From positions 8,001-72,000 of the forward strand of contig CAMDDU010000022.1 in NCBI GenBank assembly GCA_945892985.1: 64,000 bases of DNA, read 5' to 3'. Shown here in pieces: positions 26,004 through 34,910 of this stretch; the stretch's first letter is position 1; each line of letters opens with the position of its first letter. The notes under the pieces were generated by a model. That model was not told the origin of the DNA, did no database searches, and saw nothing but the letters and a program-made list of their open reading frames with translations. Origin of the DNA: CAITSH01 sp945892985 (GTDB lineage Bacteria > Pseudomonadota > Gammaproteobacteria > Burkholderiales > SG8-39). The position numbers were made by a program, and so were the translations under genes.

Positions 26004-26696
26004 TTAGCGGCCCCCGGAGGGCGGTGCGCTTTCAGTGGCGCACAGTTTTCGCAGGGTCGACATTTTTCCGATCTCCTCGCTTGAATCGACCCCTTCCTGG
26101 CGTGCACGGGCATCCCCGGACATCTGCTTGATGCGCGCGCGGATGACGGACTGGGTGCCGGTCTGGAAATACTGCAAGGCAGACGCCGGCAGATCGAACA
26201 CCAGCGTCGCATGGGCGTAAAACTCGCGCAGGTCGGCTTGCAGCAGGGGCGTGAGTTCTTCCAGATGAAGAATATGCATCGCGACGTGACGCTGTTCATG
26301 ATCGATTATTTTTCGGTACTCACATGAGCCGGCCGGATATTCGCTGCCGACGAAAATGATCGTCGGTTCGTAGGAGAGCGTGACGGTGACGCCGGGCCGG
26401 GCGCAGATTCGTCCGCCGGGCAGTTTTTGTATTCGTGTCTTGTATGCCGACGAATTGCGCAAACGCGCGGTGGTGCGCCCGAGCACCCGTTGGCCGGTGG
26501 GTTTTCCCTCTAGTGTCGTGAGTGCGCGCGTGTCGAGCGAAACATCCACAGACGGCTGGACGGGAAGGGCCGTGACCTTGATCAGCTCAGGGTCGAAAAG
26601 CCGCCGGCAGGCGGTCTGCTCCGTATCCTCCGCCACACTGTGTGCCAGGGCCGGCACCAGCGCAAAAAGCGCGGTCAGTATGAGCCTTGTGCGCAT
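26004..26696 (-). CDS. Exported protein with a zinc-protease-like HEQRH motif, unknown function
   Basis: 230 residues with an N-terminal signal peptide (MRTRLILTALFALVPALAHS). The central region holds DHEQRHVAMH, an HExxH-like motif (HEQRH), preceded by GSCEYRKII. Paired cysteines occur (C in TACRR, GRICARP, GSCEY, KLCAT). This may be a secreted metallopeptidase-like domain, but I do not recognise a named family. The ATG at 26696 begins the signal; upstream in-frame codons lack signal character. It lies 57 bases beyond the lysS stop, in the same direction. Confidence 0.65.
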   Translation of the reverse strand: MRTRLILTALFALVPALAHSVAEDTEQTACRRLFDPELIKVTALPVQPSVDVSLDTRALTTLEGKPTGQRVLGRTTARLRNSSAYKTRIQKLPGGRICARPGVTVTLSYEPTIIFVGSEYPAGSCEYRKIIDHEQRHVAMHILHLEELTPLLQADLREFYAHATLVFDLPASALQYFQTGTQSVIRARIKQMSGDARARQEGVDSSEEIGKMSTLRKLCATESAPPSGGR

Positions 26697-26753
26697 CGGC
26701 CGGAATGATTGGAAGTTTGTGGCTTCACCCGGTACGCGGCCGATCAATGCCCA

Positions 26754-28280
26754 TTATTCGGGCCGCATTTGCGGGAACAGGATGACATCGCGGATGCTCG
26801 GGCTGTTGGTGTAGAGCATCACCAGCCGGTCGATGCCGATGCCTTCGCCGGCCGTGGGTGGCAGGCCGTACTCAAGCGCCCGGATGTAATCGGCATCGTA
26901 ATGCATCGCCTCATGGTCCCCGGCGTCCTTTTGCTTCACCTGTTCATGGAAGCGCGCGGCCTGGTCTTCGGGGTCATTGAGCTCGGAAAAACCGTTGGCC
27001 ATTTCGCGGCCGGTGATAAAGAGTTCGAACCGGTCGGTAAGTTCCGGATTGGCGTCATTGCGGCGGGCGAGCGGCGAGGTCTCCGCCGGGTAATCGATGA
27101 TGAAGGTCGGTTGTATCAGCATCGACTCAACGGTCTCTTCGAACAGCATCAACTGCAGTGCGCCGATGCCCTGCCCTTCCTTGGCTTCGACACCACGCTT
27201 TTTCAGCTCGGTCGTCAGAAAGGCGCGTTCATGCAGCGGCGCATTGGTCTCGCTGGCATACGGCGCATGGTATTTGCGCATGGCCTGGACCACGGTGATG
27301 CGGTCGAAAGGTTTGGACAAATCGATCATGTGCTCGCCCTCATTTGTCGTATAGGGGAGCATGGTGGTGCCCAGCACCTTCAGCGCGACCTCACGCATCA
27401 GTTCCTCGGTGAAGTTCATGAGGTAGCGGTAATCGCGATAGGCCTCGTAGAACTCCATCATGGTGAACTCGGGGTTGTGTCGGATTGAGATACCCTCGTT
27501 GCGAAAGTTGCGGTTTATCTCGAAAACGCGCTCATAGCCGCCTACCACCAGTCGCTTGAGGTAGAGCTCTGGCGCGATGCGCAAAAAAAGCTGCATGTCG
27601 AGGGTGTTGTGGTGTGTGGCGAAAGGCCGCGCCGCCGCGCCGCCGGGAATGGGATGCATCATCGGGGTTTCAACTTCGAGGTAGCCCTTGGCGACCATGA
27701 AAGCGCGGATTTCCTGCACGATGCGGCTGCGCGTGAGGAAGGTCTTGCGTGTGTCCTCGTTGGTGATGAGATCGACATAGCGCTGGCGGTACTTGATCTC
27801 CTGGTCGGTGAGGCCGTGGAATTTCTCCGGCAGCGGGCGCAGCGCCTTTGACAGCAGGCGTATTTCGGTGGCGGCGATCGACAGCTCGCCGGTGCGCGTG
27901 CGGAACATGGTGCCCTTGACACCCAGGATATCGCCCAGATCCCAGTGCTTGAAGGCGTCGTGCACTTCCGTGCCGACGCCCTCGTTGGTGAGGTAGACCT
28001 GCATGCGGCCGCTGCCGTCCTGCAGTGTGGTAAAGCTGGCCTTGCCCATCACGCGTTTCAACACCATGCGGCCGGCAAGGGCGGCCTTGATGCCGGCGGG
28101 CTCCAGGTCTTCCTTGGTTTTTCCGGCGTGCGCGGCATGCAGTGTCGCCGCCTCGTCCTCGCGGGCGAAGTCGTTGGGGAAGGCGATGCCCTTCTCGCGC
28201 ACCCGCGCGAGTTTCTCGCGCCGCTCGGCGATGATCTGGTTTTCGTCCTGCGGCGCTGGAGTGGTGGATTGCTCGGCCAT
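26754..28280 (-). CDS. lysS: Lysine--tRNA ligase (class II)
   Basis: 508 residues, full length. The N-terminal OB-fold anticodon-binding domain (about 60-160) is followed by class II motifs: motif 1 region EIKYRQRYVDLI, motif 2 FRNEGISIRHNPEFTMMEFYEAY in two parts, and motif 3 GIGIDRLVM. An AAGGA site precedes the ATG. It lies 106 bases downstream of prfB in the same direction, a pairing common in proteobacteria. Confidence 0.97.
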   Translation of the reverse strand: MAEQSTTPAPQDENQIIAERREKLARVREKGIAFPNDFAREDEAATLHAAHAGKTKEDLEPAGIKAALAGRMVLKRVMGKASFTTLQDGSGRMQVYLTNEGVGTEVHDAFKHWDLGDILGVKGTMFRTRTGELSIAATEIRLLSKALRPLPEKFHGLTDQEIKYRQRYVDLITNEDTRKTFLTRSRIVQEIRAFMVAKGYLEVETPMMHPIPGGAAARPFATHHNTLDMQLFLRIAPELYLKRLVVGGYERVFEINRNFRNEGISIRHNPEFTMMEFYEAYRDYRYLMNFTEELMREVALKVLGTTMLPYTTNEGEHMIDLSKPFDRITVVQAMRKYHAPYASETNAPLHERAFLTTELKKRGVEAKEGQGIGALQLMLFEETVESMLIQPTFIIDYPAETSPLARRNDANPELTDRFELFITGREMANGFSELNDPEDQAARFHEQVKQKDAGDHEAMHYDADYIRALEYGLPPTAGEGIGIDRLVMLYTNSPSIRDVILFPQMRPE

Positions 28281-28386
28281 CGTATGTTCCTTTTAGTGAC
28301 GCTTTGACAAAATGCTTATCCGTTCATTCAACGCATTCCGGGCTTTGTGTGTGCGGCACGGCAATGGAGTTGTCCGCTTGCTCTTC

Positions 28387-29491
28387 CTAGACACCTTGTT
28401 TCAGGCTGGCCGAAATAAAGCCGTCAAGGTCGCCGTCGAGCACCGCCTGGGTGTTGCCGACCTCGACGTTGGTGCGCAAGTCCTTGATGCGCGACTGGTC
28501 GAGCACGTAGGAGCGTATCTGGTGTCCCCAGCCGATGTCGGTCTTGGAGTCTTCCATCGCCTGCTTGTTCTCGTTGCGCTTGCGCATCTCAAGCTCGTAC
28601 AGCCGTGATTTGAGCATGGCCATGGCTTCGGCGCGGTTGCGGTGCTGCGAGCGGTCGCTCTGGCACTGCACGACGATGTTGGTCGGCAGGTGGGTTATGC
28701 GCACCGCAGAGTCGGTTTTGTTGATGTGCTGGCCGCCGGCGCCCGAAGCGCGGTAGGTGTCGATGCGCAGGTCGGCCGGGTTGATGTCGATCTCGACCGA
28801 GTCATCGACCTCGGGGTAGATGAACACGCTGGCAAACGAGGTGTGGCGCCGCGCATTCGAGTCGAATGGCGATTTTCTCACCAGGCGGTGCACGCCCGAC
28901 TCGGTGCGCAGATGGCCGTAGGCGTAGGGGCCGCTGACCTTGAGCGAGGCGCTCTTGATGCCGGCGACATCACCGTCCGAGTGTTCGAGTATCTCGACCT
29001 TGAAACCCTTGCGCTCGGTGTACCTGAGATACATGCGCTCGAGGATCTGTGCCCAGTCCTGCGCCTCGGTTCCGCCCGAACCCGCCTGGATGTCGAGAAA
29101 GCAGTTGTTTGGGTCGAGCGGGTCGGCGAACATGCGGCGAAACTCCAGATCCGCCACGGCCTTGCCCACGGATTTGACATCCGACTCGACCGCGACCAGC
29201 GTGTCATCGTCGTTTTCGGCGCGCGCCATGTCGAACAGTTCTTTGGCATCGCGCAGGCCCGAGTCGATTTCGGTGAGCGAGCTCACCACGGCTTCAAGGG
29301 ATTTTTTCTCACGCCCCAGTTCCTGGGCGCGCTTGGCGTCGTTCCAGACGCCCGGGTCTTCGAGGAAGAGGCCTACTTCAGCGAGACGGGATTGTTTGAC
29401 GTCGTAGTCAAAGATACCTCCGCAACTCGAGCGAACGAGCGTTGAGGTCTGTGAGGGCGCCGGCAAGGGCGTTGATGCGTTCTGCTTCCAT
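28387..29491 (-). CDS. prfB: Peptide chain release factor 2, with programmed +1 frameshift
   Basis: RF2 ends translation at UGA/UAA. The gene starts at ATG 29491 and encodes 27 residues (MEAERINALAG...LELRRYL) before an in-frame UGA. A +1 shift at CTT-T continues as DYDVKQSRLAEVG to the stop at 28387, giving 367 residues. The stop-codon recognition tripeptide SPF (RKSPFDS) and the catalytic GGQ (GAGGQHIN) are present. Expression is autoregulated: low RF2 stalls at UGA and favours the shift. Followed by lysS. Confidence 0.95.
29407..29420 (-). promoter_or_regulatory. RF2 programmed frameshift site
   Basis: On the minus strand: GAGGTATCTTTGAC. It has a Shine-Dalgarno-like GGAGG just upstream (CGGAGG), the slippery CTT, then UGA followed by C, a poor termination context. 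This is the classical prfB shift signal. Confidence 0.93.
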
Positions 29492-29648
29492 GTTTCTGGG
29501 TATGTCCGGGTGAGGTTCGGGCGGGCGCCGCGCGGGTTTGCGCCGGGCTTGCGGTGAGCGCCAAGGTGATGATTATACCGGCATTGCGCGATGCCCCGGC
29601 TTGCTCTAACCTGCGGGAACCTTACATTGCGGCAGGACTCGGAACACC

Positions 29649-30158
29649 ATGGCATTCGGACGGACAGGGCGTGGCGCAAGCGCGCCGGTATTCACCACCA
29701 TTTTGATGGTTTGCCTAGGCTTGCTCGGTTACGCGCTGGTGCTGCAGCATCTGGATGGCCTCGATCCCTGTCCCTGGTGTGTGGTGCAACGGCTGGGCTT
29801 CATCGGCATTGGTCTCGTCGCGCTGGTGGCGGCGCTGCACCGGCCGGGCCCGGCGGGGACGGCCGTTTATGCGTTTTTCGGCGGCCTGGTCGCGACCGCC
29901 GGTGCCGCTGCAGCGGGATACCATATCTGGATACAGAGCGACCCGGTCCGCGCCATGGCATGTGCCGGCTCGCCGGTCGAGCGCTTTCTTGATGCGTCGA
30001 AAATCGGCAAGATGATTCCGCCGCTGTTGCAATACGACGGCCTGTGCACGCCCAAGTCCTGGAAATTTCTCACCCTGTCGATTCCGGAGTGGTCGCTGCT
30101 TTGGTTTGCGATCCTGCTGGTGGCCCTGATAGCCACGCCCTTCATGTTCCGTAAGTGA
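29649..30158 (+). CDS. dsbB: Disulfide bond formation protein B
   Basis: Inner-membrane quinone reductase that reoxidises DsbA. 169 residues with four hydrophobic helices. The first periplasmic loop has the CPWC pair (DPCPWCVVQRLG). The second has the interacting cysteines in MACAGSPVE and DGLCTPKSW. It is divergent from prfB and ends 44 bases before the GntR regulator. Confidence 0.95.
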   Translation: MAFGRTGRGASAPVFTTILMVCLGLLGYALVLQHLDGLDPCPWCVVQRLGFIGIGLVALVAALHRPGPAGTAVYAFFGGLVATAGAAAAGYHIWIQSDPVRAMACAGSPVERFLDASKIGKMIPPLLQYDGLCTPKSWKFLTLSIPEWSLLWFAILLVALIATPFMFRK

Positions 30159-30202
30159 GTTGTCTGTAATGCGTTTGGATTGATCCCGACCATATCGCTC
30201 CC

Positions 30203-30976
30203 ATGAGTACGCTTTCACAGAAAATCTCCCAACGCCTTGCCAGGGATATTGTCGATGGCATCCTGAAGCCGGGCGCCAAACTCGAGGAGATCGTTTTAGC
30301 CAAACGTTTCAAAGTTTCGCGCAGTCCGGTGCGGGACGCCTTGCGTGAATTGGCTGCCACCGGGTTGATCGAGTCACAACCGCGCCGGGGGTTTTCCGTG
30401 GCGACCATCGATCTTGCCGGGCTGCTCGATTTGTTCGAGGCGGCTAGTGAGGTCGAGGGGCTTTGCGCCAAACTATGTGCTCTTCGCGCAGGGATGGCGG
30501 AAAAGAAGCAGATCGAACTTATCCACAGCCGCGCCCGAAAGGCTGTCTTGGATGGCGATGCCGATAGTTACGCGGAGCTCAACGAAAGTTTCCATCAGGC
30601 TATTTACATCGGTGCGCGAAATCGCAACTTGCATGCCCTTGCTGCAAATCTGCGGCAGCGGCTCGAGCCTTTCCGATCGCAGAAATTTTTCAATACGGGC
30701 GACCGGCTGCAGACTTCCGTGGCTGAGCACGAGATCATGACCAAAGCGATACTTCGCGCTGATGCCGGCGCCGCTTTCGATGCGATGTGCGCGCACACGG
30801 CAAGCAGTGCAACCAATGTCATCGAGTATTTCGAAAAACAGCATGGCGGCGGGATGGCCGGCAACGCCGGCCGGTCCACTGACGGGCGTTTGCTGTTGCG
30901 CGGTTTCCCTGCGGGTCAGGCAAGAAAAAACAAGACAGGCAAGTCGCGTCTTCTGATACGCGGTACGCGCAGCTAG
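30203..30976 (+). CDS. GntR family (FCD/FadR subgroup) transcriptional regulator
   Basis: 257 residues. An N-terminal winged helix (residues 7-72, KLEEIVLAKRFKVSRSPVRDAL, GLIESQPRRGFSVA) is followed by an FCD ligand-binding domain. Its metal-site histidines can be seen in NESFHQAIYIG, VAEHEIMTKAI and CAHTASS. After EYFEKQ the chain runs on for about 44 basic, Gly/Arg-rich residues not typical of FCD proteins. It sits at the head of a catabolic island in the same direction and probably controls it, via the palindrome at 31100. Confidence 0.9.
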   Translation: MSTLSQKISQRLARDIVDGILKPGAKLEEIVLAKRFKVSRSPVRDALRELAATGLIESQPRRGFSVATIDLAGLLDLFEAASEVEGLCAKLCALRAGMAEKKQIELIHSRARKAVLDGDADSYAELNESFHQAIYIGARNRNLHALAANLRQRLEPFRSQKFFNTGDRLQTSVAEHEIMTKAILRADAGAAFDAMCAHTASSATNVIEYFEKQHGGGMAGNAGRSTDGRLLLRGFPAGQARKNKTGKSRLLIRGTRS

Positions 30977-31099
30977 GCCGGTCCGGCATGCGCCGGGGTA
31001 ACAAGCAACCAGTCTCCCGGTGCGCGCGGACCGAGGGCTGCATTTTTTTGTGGTGCACAACCTGAGGGGCGTTGCCGTCCGTTGCCGTCATTTGGTTTC

Positions 31100-31109
31100 G
31101 TGTATACAC
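31100..31109. promoter_or_regulatory. Candidate GntR operator of the catabolic island
   Basis: GTGTATACAC is a perfect 10-bp palindrome with the TGTATACA core common to FCD-type operators. A related TGCATACATG follows at 31121-31130. Both lie 45-75 bases before the fumarylacetoacetase-like gene, where a repressor could block the promoter. Confidence 0.5.
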
Positions 31110-31175
31110 AGAAAAAAGCTTGCATACATGAAAAAATGCCGTTAAATTTCTTCCGTCCCATTACCGCGAAAGAAA

Positions 31176-32123
31176 ATGACTATGACCTGGTTCGCACTTG
31201 CCACCTACAAAAGTAAGGGAGTGATTGTTCCCGCCGTCGTCGTTGAAGGCAAACTCTACGACCTGAAGGCAGCCGCCAAAGCGGCAAAAATCACCGGCAT
31301 GAAGGCCGAGTGGTTCACCGGTGGCGTCGAGGCCATCATGAGCGACTGGAGGGCGGCTAGCCCGGTGCTGCGCAAGGCTGGCCCGGCAATCGCCAAGCTT
31401 GCGCTGTCAGGCAAGCTAAAGGCGGTCGGGGCGGGTGACAAGATCGCCATGGCCCCCTATCGCCCGACGCGCATATTCTGCGCTGCTTCAAACTTTATCG
31501 AACATGCCAATGAGATGACAACCGTGCTCGCGGCCAAGAGCGACAGCAAGCCGTACATGTTCCTCAAGCTGCAAAACACCGTCATTGGTCCGCGCGAAAC
31601 GGTGCGCAAGCCGGCCGAAACCAAGATGCTCGACTGGGAGGTGGAGCTGGCGGCGGTGATAGGCAAGCGAGCCCGTCGTGTTTCTGCGGCAAAGGCCCTC
31701 GATTACGTCGCCGGCTATTCCATTGTTAACGACGTGTCTGCGCGTGACCTAAACATGCGCTCCGACTATCCGTTCAAATTCGACTGGTTCCAGGGCAAAT
31801 GCCACGATACCTTCGCGCCTTTCGGGCCCTGGATCGTGCCCTCCTGGCTGATTAAGGACCCGCAGGACCTGCGCATGCAACTTACGGTGAACGGCAAGAG
31901 CATGCAGGACGATTCGACCAAGAACATGATTTGGACGGTGCGCGAGCAGATTGCTTATCTATCGACCATCGTCACCCTTGAGCCTGGCGATGTCATCGCC
32001 ACGGGCACGCCCGCAGGCGTTGGCATGGGGCGCGGGATTTACCTCAAGAATGGCGATGTGATGGAGGCTACGCTTGAGAAAATCGGGTCGCTGCGTAATC
32101 CGGTGGCCGCTGAAAAAATCTGA
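31176..32123 (+). CDS. Fumarylacetoacetate hydrolase family protein
   Basis: 315 residues of the FAH superfamily (C-C hydrolases, decarboxylases, hydratases of oxo acids). Metal-binding acids sit in MLDWEVELAAVIGKRA and NDVSARDLNMR. GTPAGVGMGRG and PGDVIATGTP mark the family C-terminus. The N-terminal 90 residues form the small extra domain seen in the UGL-YPR-like FAH proteins. It is the first structural gene after the regulator; the NMT1-type receptor follows after 28 bases. The substrate is undefined. Confidence 0.88.
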   Translation: MTMTWFALATYKSKGVIVPAVVVEGKLYDLKAAAKAAKITGMKAEWFTGGVEAIMSDWRAASPVLRKAGPAIAKLALSGKLKAVGAGDKIAMAPYRPTRIFCAASNFIEHANEMTTVLAAKSDSKPYMFLKLQNTVIGPRETVRKPAETKMLDWEVELAAVIGKRARRVSAAKALDYVAGYSIVNDVSARDLNMRSDYPFKFDWFQGKCHDTFAPFGPWIVPSWLIKDPQDLRMQLTVNGKSMQDDSTKNMIWTVREQIAYLSTIVTLEPGDVIATGTPAGVGMGRGIYLKNGDVMEATLEKIGSLRNPVAAEKI

Positions 32124-32151
32124 CTGTCCGTTTTTTATTCGGGAGAAAGTA

Positions 32152-33144
32152 ATGAACCGTAGTCTTGCTGGATTTGTTGCCTCGTTGGTGACTGGTTTGG
32201 GTTTTTTGGCGGGCCAGGCGCTCGCACAGGAAAAAGTCACCTACAACATGGCCTGGTTGCCGCAGGGCAGTTCGATCGGCGTGATCGTTGCGCAAGAGCG
32301 GGGCTGGTTCAAGGAAGTGGGCATGGAGGTGAATATCGTCCGCGGTTACGGCGGCAATCGTACTGCGAACGAATTGGATCAGGGCCAGTTCGAGTTTGGT
32401 TATGTCGACCCGATCAGCCTGGTTCTAAACCGGTCCAACGGTGGCAAAATCAAGATGATCGGCGCGATCAACACCAAATGGCCGGGTGCCATCTGCTGGG
32501 TCACCAGCCGGATGCAGCCCAAGGTGCTTGAGGACCTAAAGGGTCGCGCTCTCGGGGGGGGCTCGGCATCGCCTGTGCACAACGTTGTCCCGGCATGGCT
32601 GGAACTTAATAACAAGCCGCGCGATTTCATCAAATTGATGCGCCTCGATCCGGCGGTGATCTCCGGCTCCCTCGTCGAAGGAAAAATTGACCTGGTCGAG
32701 TGCTGGAAGGGCAGTGATCGCGTGGTGACGCAGCGCACGGCCGCCGCCGCGGGTCTTAACGTTGCGTGGTTTGATTACGCCGACTATGGCCTCAATGCTT
32801 ACGGCAACGGCTTTGCCGCCTCTGAAGCGCTGATCAAGGCCAAGCCCGACATGGTGCGCAAGTTCCTGCGCAGTTCTTACCGCGGATTCGAGTTCGCCAT
32901 CGCAAATCCGGACCAGGCCGCCGACATACTCGTAAAAATGTTCCCGGTTGTGGACCGCGCCATCGCTTTGCAGCAGATCAAGGAGATCGGTGAGTTGATC
33001 CAGGATCCGCAGGTCAAGCAAAACGGCCTCGGCTTTATCCGTGATGACCGCATTCGCTCCACCATTTCCTTTGTCGACAAGGCCTATGACCTCAAAGGCA
33101 AGGTGCGCGCAGAGGATGTGTTTTCCAACGAGTTCCTCAAGTAA
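32152..33144 (+). CDS. NMT1/THI5-like ABC transporter substrate-binding protein
   Basis: Periplasmic receptor of 330 residues with a signal peptide (MNRSLAGFVASLV...GQALAQ). The mature start KVTYNMAWLPQGSSIGVIVAQERGWF is typical of the NMT1/SsuA/TauA group, which bind pyrimidines, sulfonates and aromatic acids. The ATG at 32152 follows GGGAGAAAGT. Its permease and ATPase lie three and five genes further along with VOC genes between them, so the transporter is woven into the catabolic genes. Confidence 0.9.
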   Translation: MNRSLAGFVASLVTGLGFLAGQALAQEKVTYNMAWLPQGSSIGVIVAQERGWFKEVGMEVNIVRGYGGNRTANELDQGQFEFGYVDPISLVLNRSNGGKIKMIGAINTKWPGAICWVTSRMQPKVLEDLKGRALGGGSASPVHNVVPAWLELNNKPRDFIKLMRLDPAVISGSLVEGKIDLVECWKGSDRVVTQRTAAAAGLNVAWFDYADYGLNAYGNGFAASEALIKAKPDMVRKFLRSSYRGFEFAIANPDQAADILVKMFPVVDRAIALQQIKEIGELIQDPQVKQNGLGFIRDDRIRSTISFVDKAYDLKGKVRAEDVFSNEFLK

Positions 33145-33153
33145 GGCGTTGCC

Positions 33154-33693
33154 ATGGACCGACCAAAACCCCGACGGCTAGGCCATCTTGTGCTGAACGT
33201 GCGGGATATCCAGAAGTCGGTGAAGTTCTACACCGAGATCGTCGGATTGGATGTATCCGACTGGATTTCCGACCAGATGGTATTCCTGCGCAGCAGCGTT
33301 GATCACCACGATCTCGCACTGTCACAGATACCGCCGGGCGAGGCGGCCGCGAATGACACCTACCGTCCCTGGCGACCCGGCCTTGAGCATTTCTCCTACG
33401 AAATGGCCTCCCTGGACGAGGTCGAAGTGATGGGGCGCTTTTTGCAGGAAAAAAATATCGAGATCGTCCGCGGCATCGGTAAGCACGGCCCGGGCGAGAA
33501 CGTATTCCTGGTGTTCAAGGATCCTGACGGCAACTACGTCGAGTTTTATTGCGACATGGTGCAGATTCCAGAGGGGAAGGTGCATGCCCCCCAGGTCTGG
33601 CCCAATGATATTGAGGGGTTTGATCAGTGGCACTTCAAGCGCTTTCTCGTGCCCCCGCCTGACTGGGGTCCGCGTCCGGACGACAAGAAGTAG
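33154..33693 (+). CDS. VOC family protein, single-domain extradiol-dioxygenase-like
   Basis: 179 residues. The vicinal-oxygen-chelate fold is shown by LGHLVLNVRDIQKSVKFYTEIVGL. Candidate metal ligands are His in LGHLVLNV, His in GLEHFSYEM and Glu in NYVEFYCD, the 2-His-1-Glu set of extradiol dioxygenases. A C-terminal extension (about 145-179) ends in PPDWGPRPDD. It starts 9 bases after the receptor stop and is followed 6 bases later by the permease, so it is certainly in the operon. Ring-cleavage activity is plausible but unproven. Confidence 0.83.
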   Translation: MDRPKPRRLGHLVLNVRDIQKSVKFYTEIVGLDVSDWISDQMVFLRSSVDHHDLALSQIPPGEAAANDTYRPWRPGLEHFSYEMASLDEVEVMGRFLQEKNIEIVRGIGKHGPGENVFLVFKDPDGNYVEFYCDMVQIPEGKVHAPQVWPNDIEGFDQWHFKRFLVPPPDWGPRPDDKK

Positions 33694-33699
33694 GCCGCC

Positions 33700-34467
33700 A
33701 TGCCGCAACCGCCAAGGCTTCTGGGTGTTTCGCGCAGCATTATCGATCCGCTGGTAGCGTTCGCCGTGGTGGCCTTGCTGTGGGAGAAGGCGGTCGACTT
33801 GTTCCAGATCAAGCGATATCTCCTGCCGCCCTTGTCGCAGATAATGCAGACTGCCTGGAACAATATCGATCTGCTGTTACGAGAGTCGATGGTGACCGCC
33901 TGGGAGGTCATCCTCGGATATCTCTGGGCCGTGGGCGGGGGGCTTGCGCTGGGCTTGGCCATTTTTACTTCACCATTGTTCAGGCGGATGTTCTATCCAT
34001 TGGTCGTAATTTTCCAGGGACTGCCGAAAATCGCCCTCGCGCCATTGCTGGTCGTATGGTTCGGGTATGGAACCTCGTCCAAGGTGCTCATGGCCTTCCT
34101 GTTCGCGTTCTTCCCTGTGGTGATTTCAACCATGGGTGGTCTGGCTGGTACGCCGGCGCACCTCATCGAACACTTCCACGCCATCGGCGCTTCGCCATGG
34201 ACCATGTTTCGCCGACTGCGCGTGCCCAGTGCGCTGCCGGTCATCATGGATGGCTGCAAAATGGCGATGCCGCTCGCGGTGATAGGAGCAATTGCCGGTG
34301 AGTTTGTCGGTTCAGAGAAGGGGCTGGGGAATTTGATCCTGCTCGCCAATGCCAATGCGAAAACAGACCTGGTATTCGCGGCTTTGCTGGCGATTTCTGT
34401 TCTTGTCGGCGTGCTCTACATGCTGATCGAGCTTTTGGCGCGTAGAGTCTGGTGGCGCGCATTCTGA
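33700..34467 (+). CDS. ABC transporter permease (SsuC/TauC type)
   Basis: 255 residues, six hydrophobic segments. The cytoplasmic EAA-like loop is visible in HFHAIGASPWTMFRRLRVPSALP, the site that docks with the ATPase. It pairs with the NMT1-type receptor and the ATPase in this operon for uptake of an organic, probably aromatic or heterocyclic, compound. Confidence 0.92.
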   Translation: MPQPPRLLGVSRSIIDPLVAFAVVALLWEKAVDLFQIKRYLLPPLSQIMQTAWNNIDLLLRESMVTAWEVILGYLWAVGGGLALGLAIFTSPLFRRMFYPLVVIFQGLPKIALAPLLVVWFGYGTSSKVLMAFLFAFFPVVISTMGGLAGTPAHLIEHFHAIGASPWTMFRRLRVPSALPVIMDGCKMAMPLAVIGAIAGEFVGSEKGLGNLILLANANAKTDLVFAALLAISVLVGVLYMLIELLARRVWWRAF

Positions 34468-34508
34468 CGGCTGTCCGCCGTTCATATTTATAACCAGGAG
34501 TCACACGC

Positions 34509-34910
34509 ATGGCAAAACTTCGTCATATCGCAATGGCCGTACCCGATCCGGAGGAAGCCGCGAAGTTCTACATGAAAACCTTCGGCATGACCGAGGCGGG
34601 CAGGACCGAGTCGCCCATCGCCAGTGGCGTGTACCTCACCGACGGTACCATGTGTCTGGCGCTGCTCAACTACAAAACCGATGAGGCGGCCGGTAAAGAG
34701 CGCGGGAAGGATTATGTCGGTGTTCATCACGTCGGATTTTGGGTCGATGACCTCGAGGCGCAGGGAAAATCCATAGAAGACAACGGCGGCAGCTTTTTTC
34801 TCGATTTGCCGATCGAGAAGGAATCGCTCTACTACGAGAAGAAATACCGTGATCCCAACGGCATCATTTTCGACATCTCCCACAACGGCTGGGTAGGCTC
34901 GAAAAAATAA
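34509..34910 (+). CDS. VOC family protein, glyoxalase-like
   Basis: 133 residues. LRHIAMAVPDPEEAAKFYMKTFGM starts the VOC fold. Likely ligands are His in LRHIAM and His in GVHHVGFWVDD. The last ligand position reads IIFDISHNGW, with Asp where Glu is usual. The stop overlaps the ATPase start (TAATG). It is a second, distinct VOC protein in the same operon, possibly an isomerase or epimerase rather than a dioxygenase. Confidence 0.83.
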   Translation: MAKLRHIAMAVPDPEEAAKFYMKTFGMTEAGRTESPIASGVYLTDGTMCLALLNYKTDEAAGKERGKDYVGVHHVGFWVDDLEAQGKSIEDNGGSFFLDLPIEKESLYYEKKYRDPNGIIFDISHNGWVGSKK

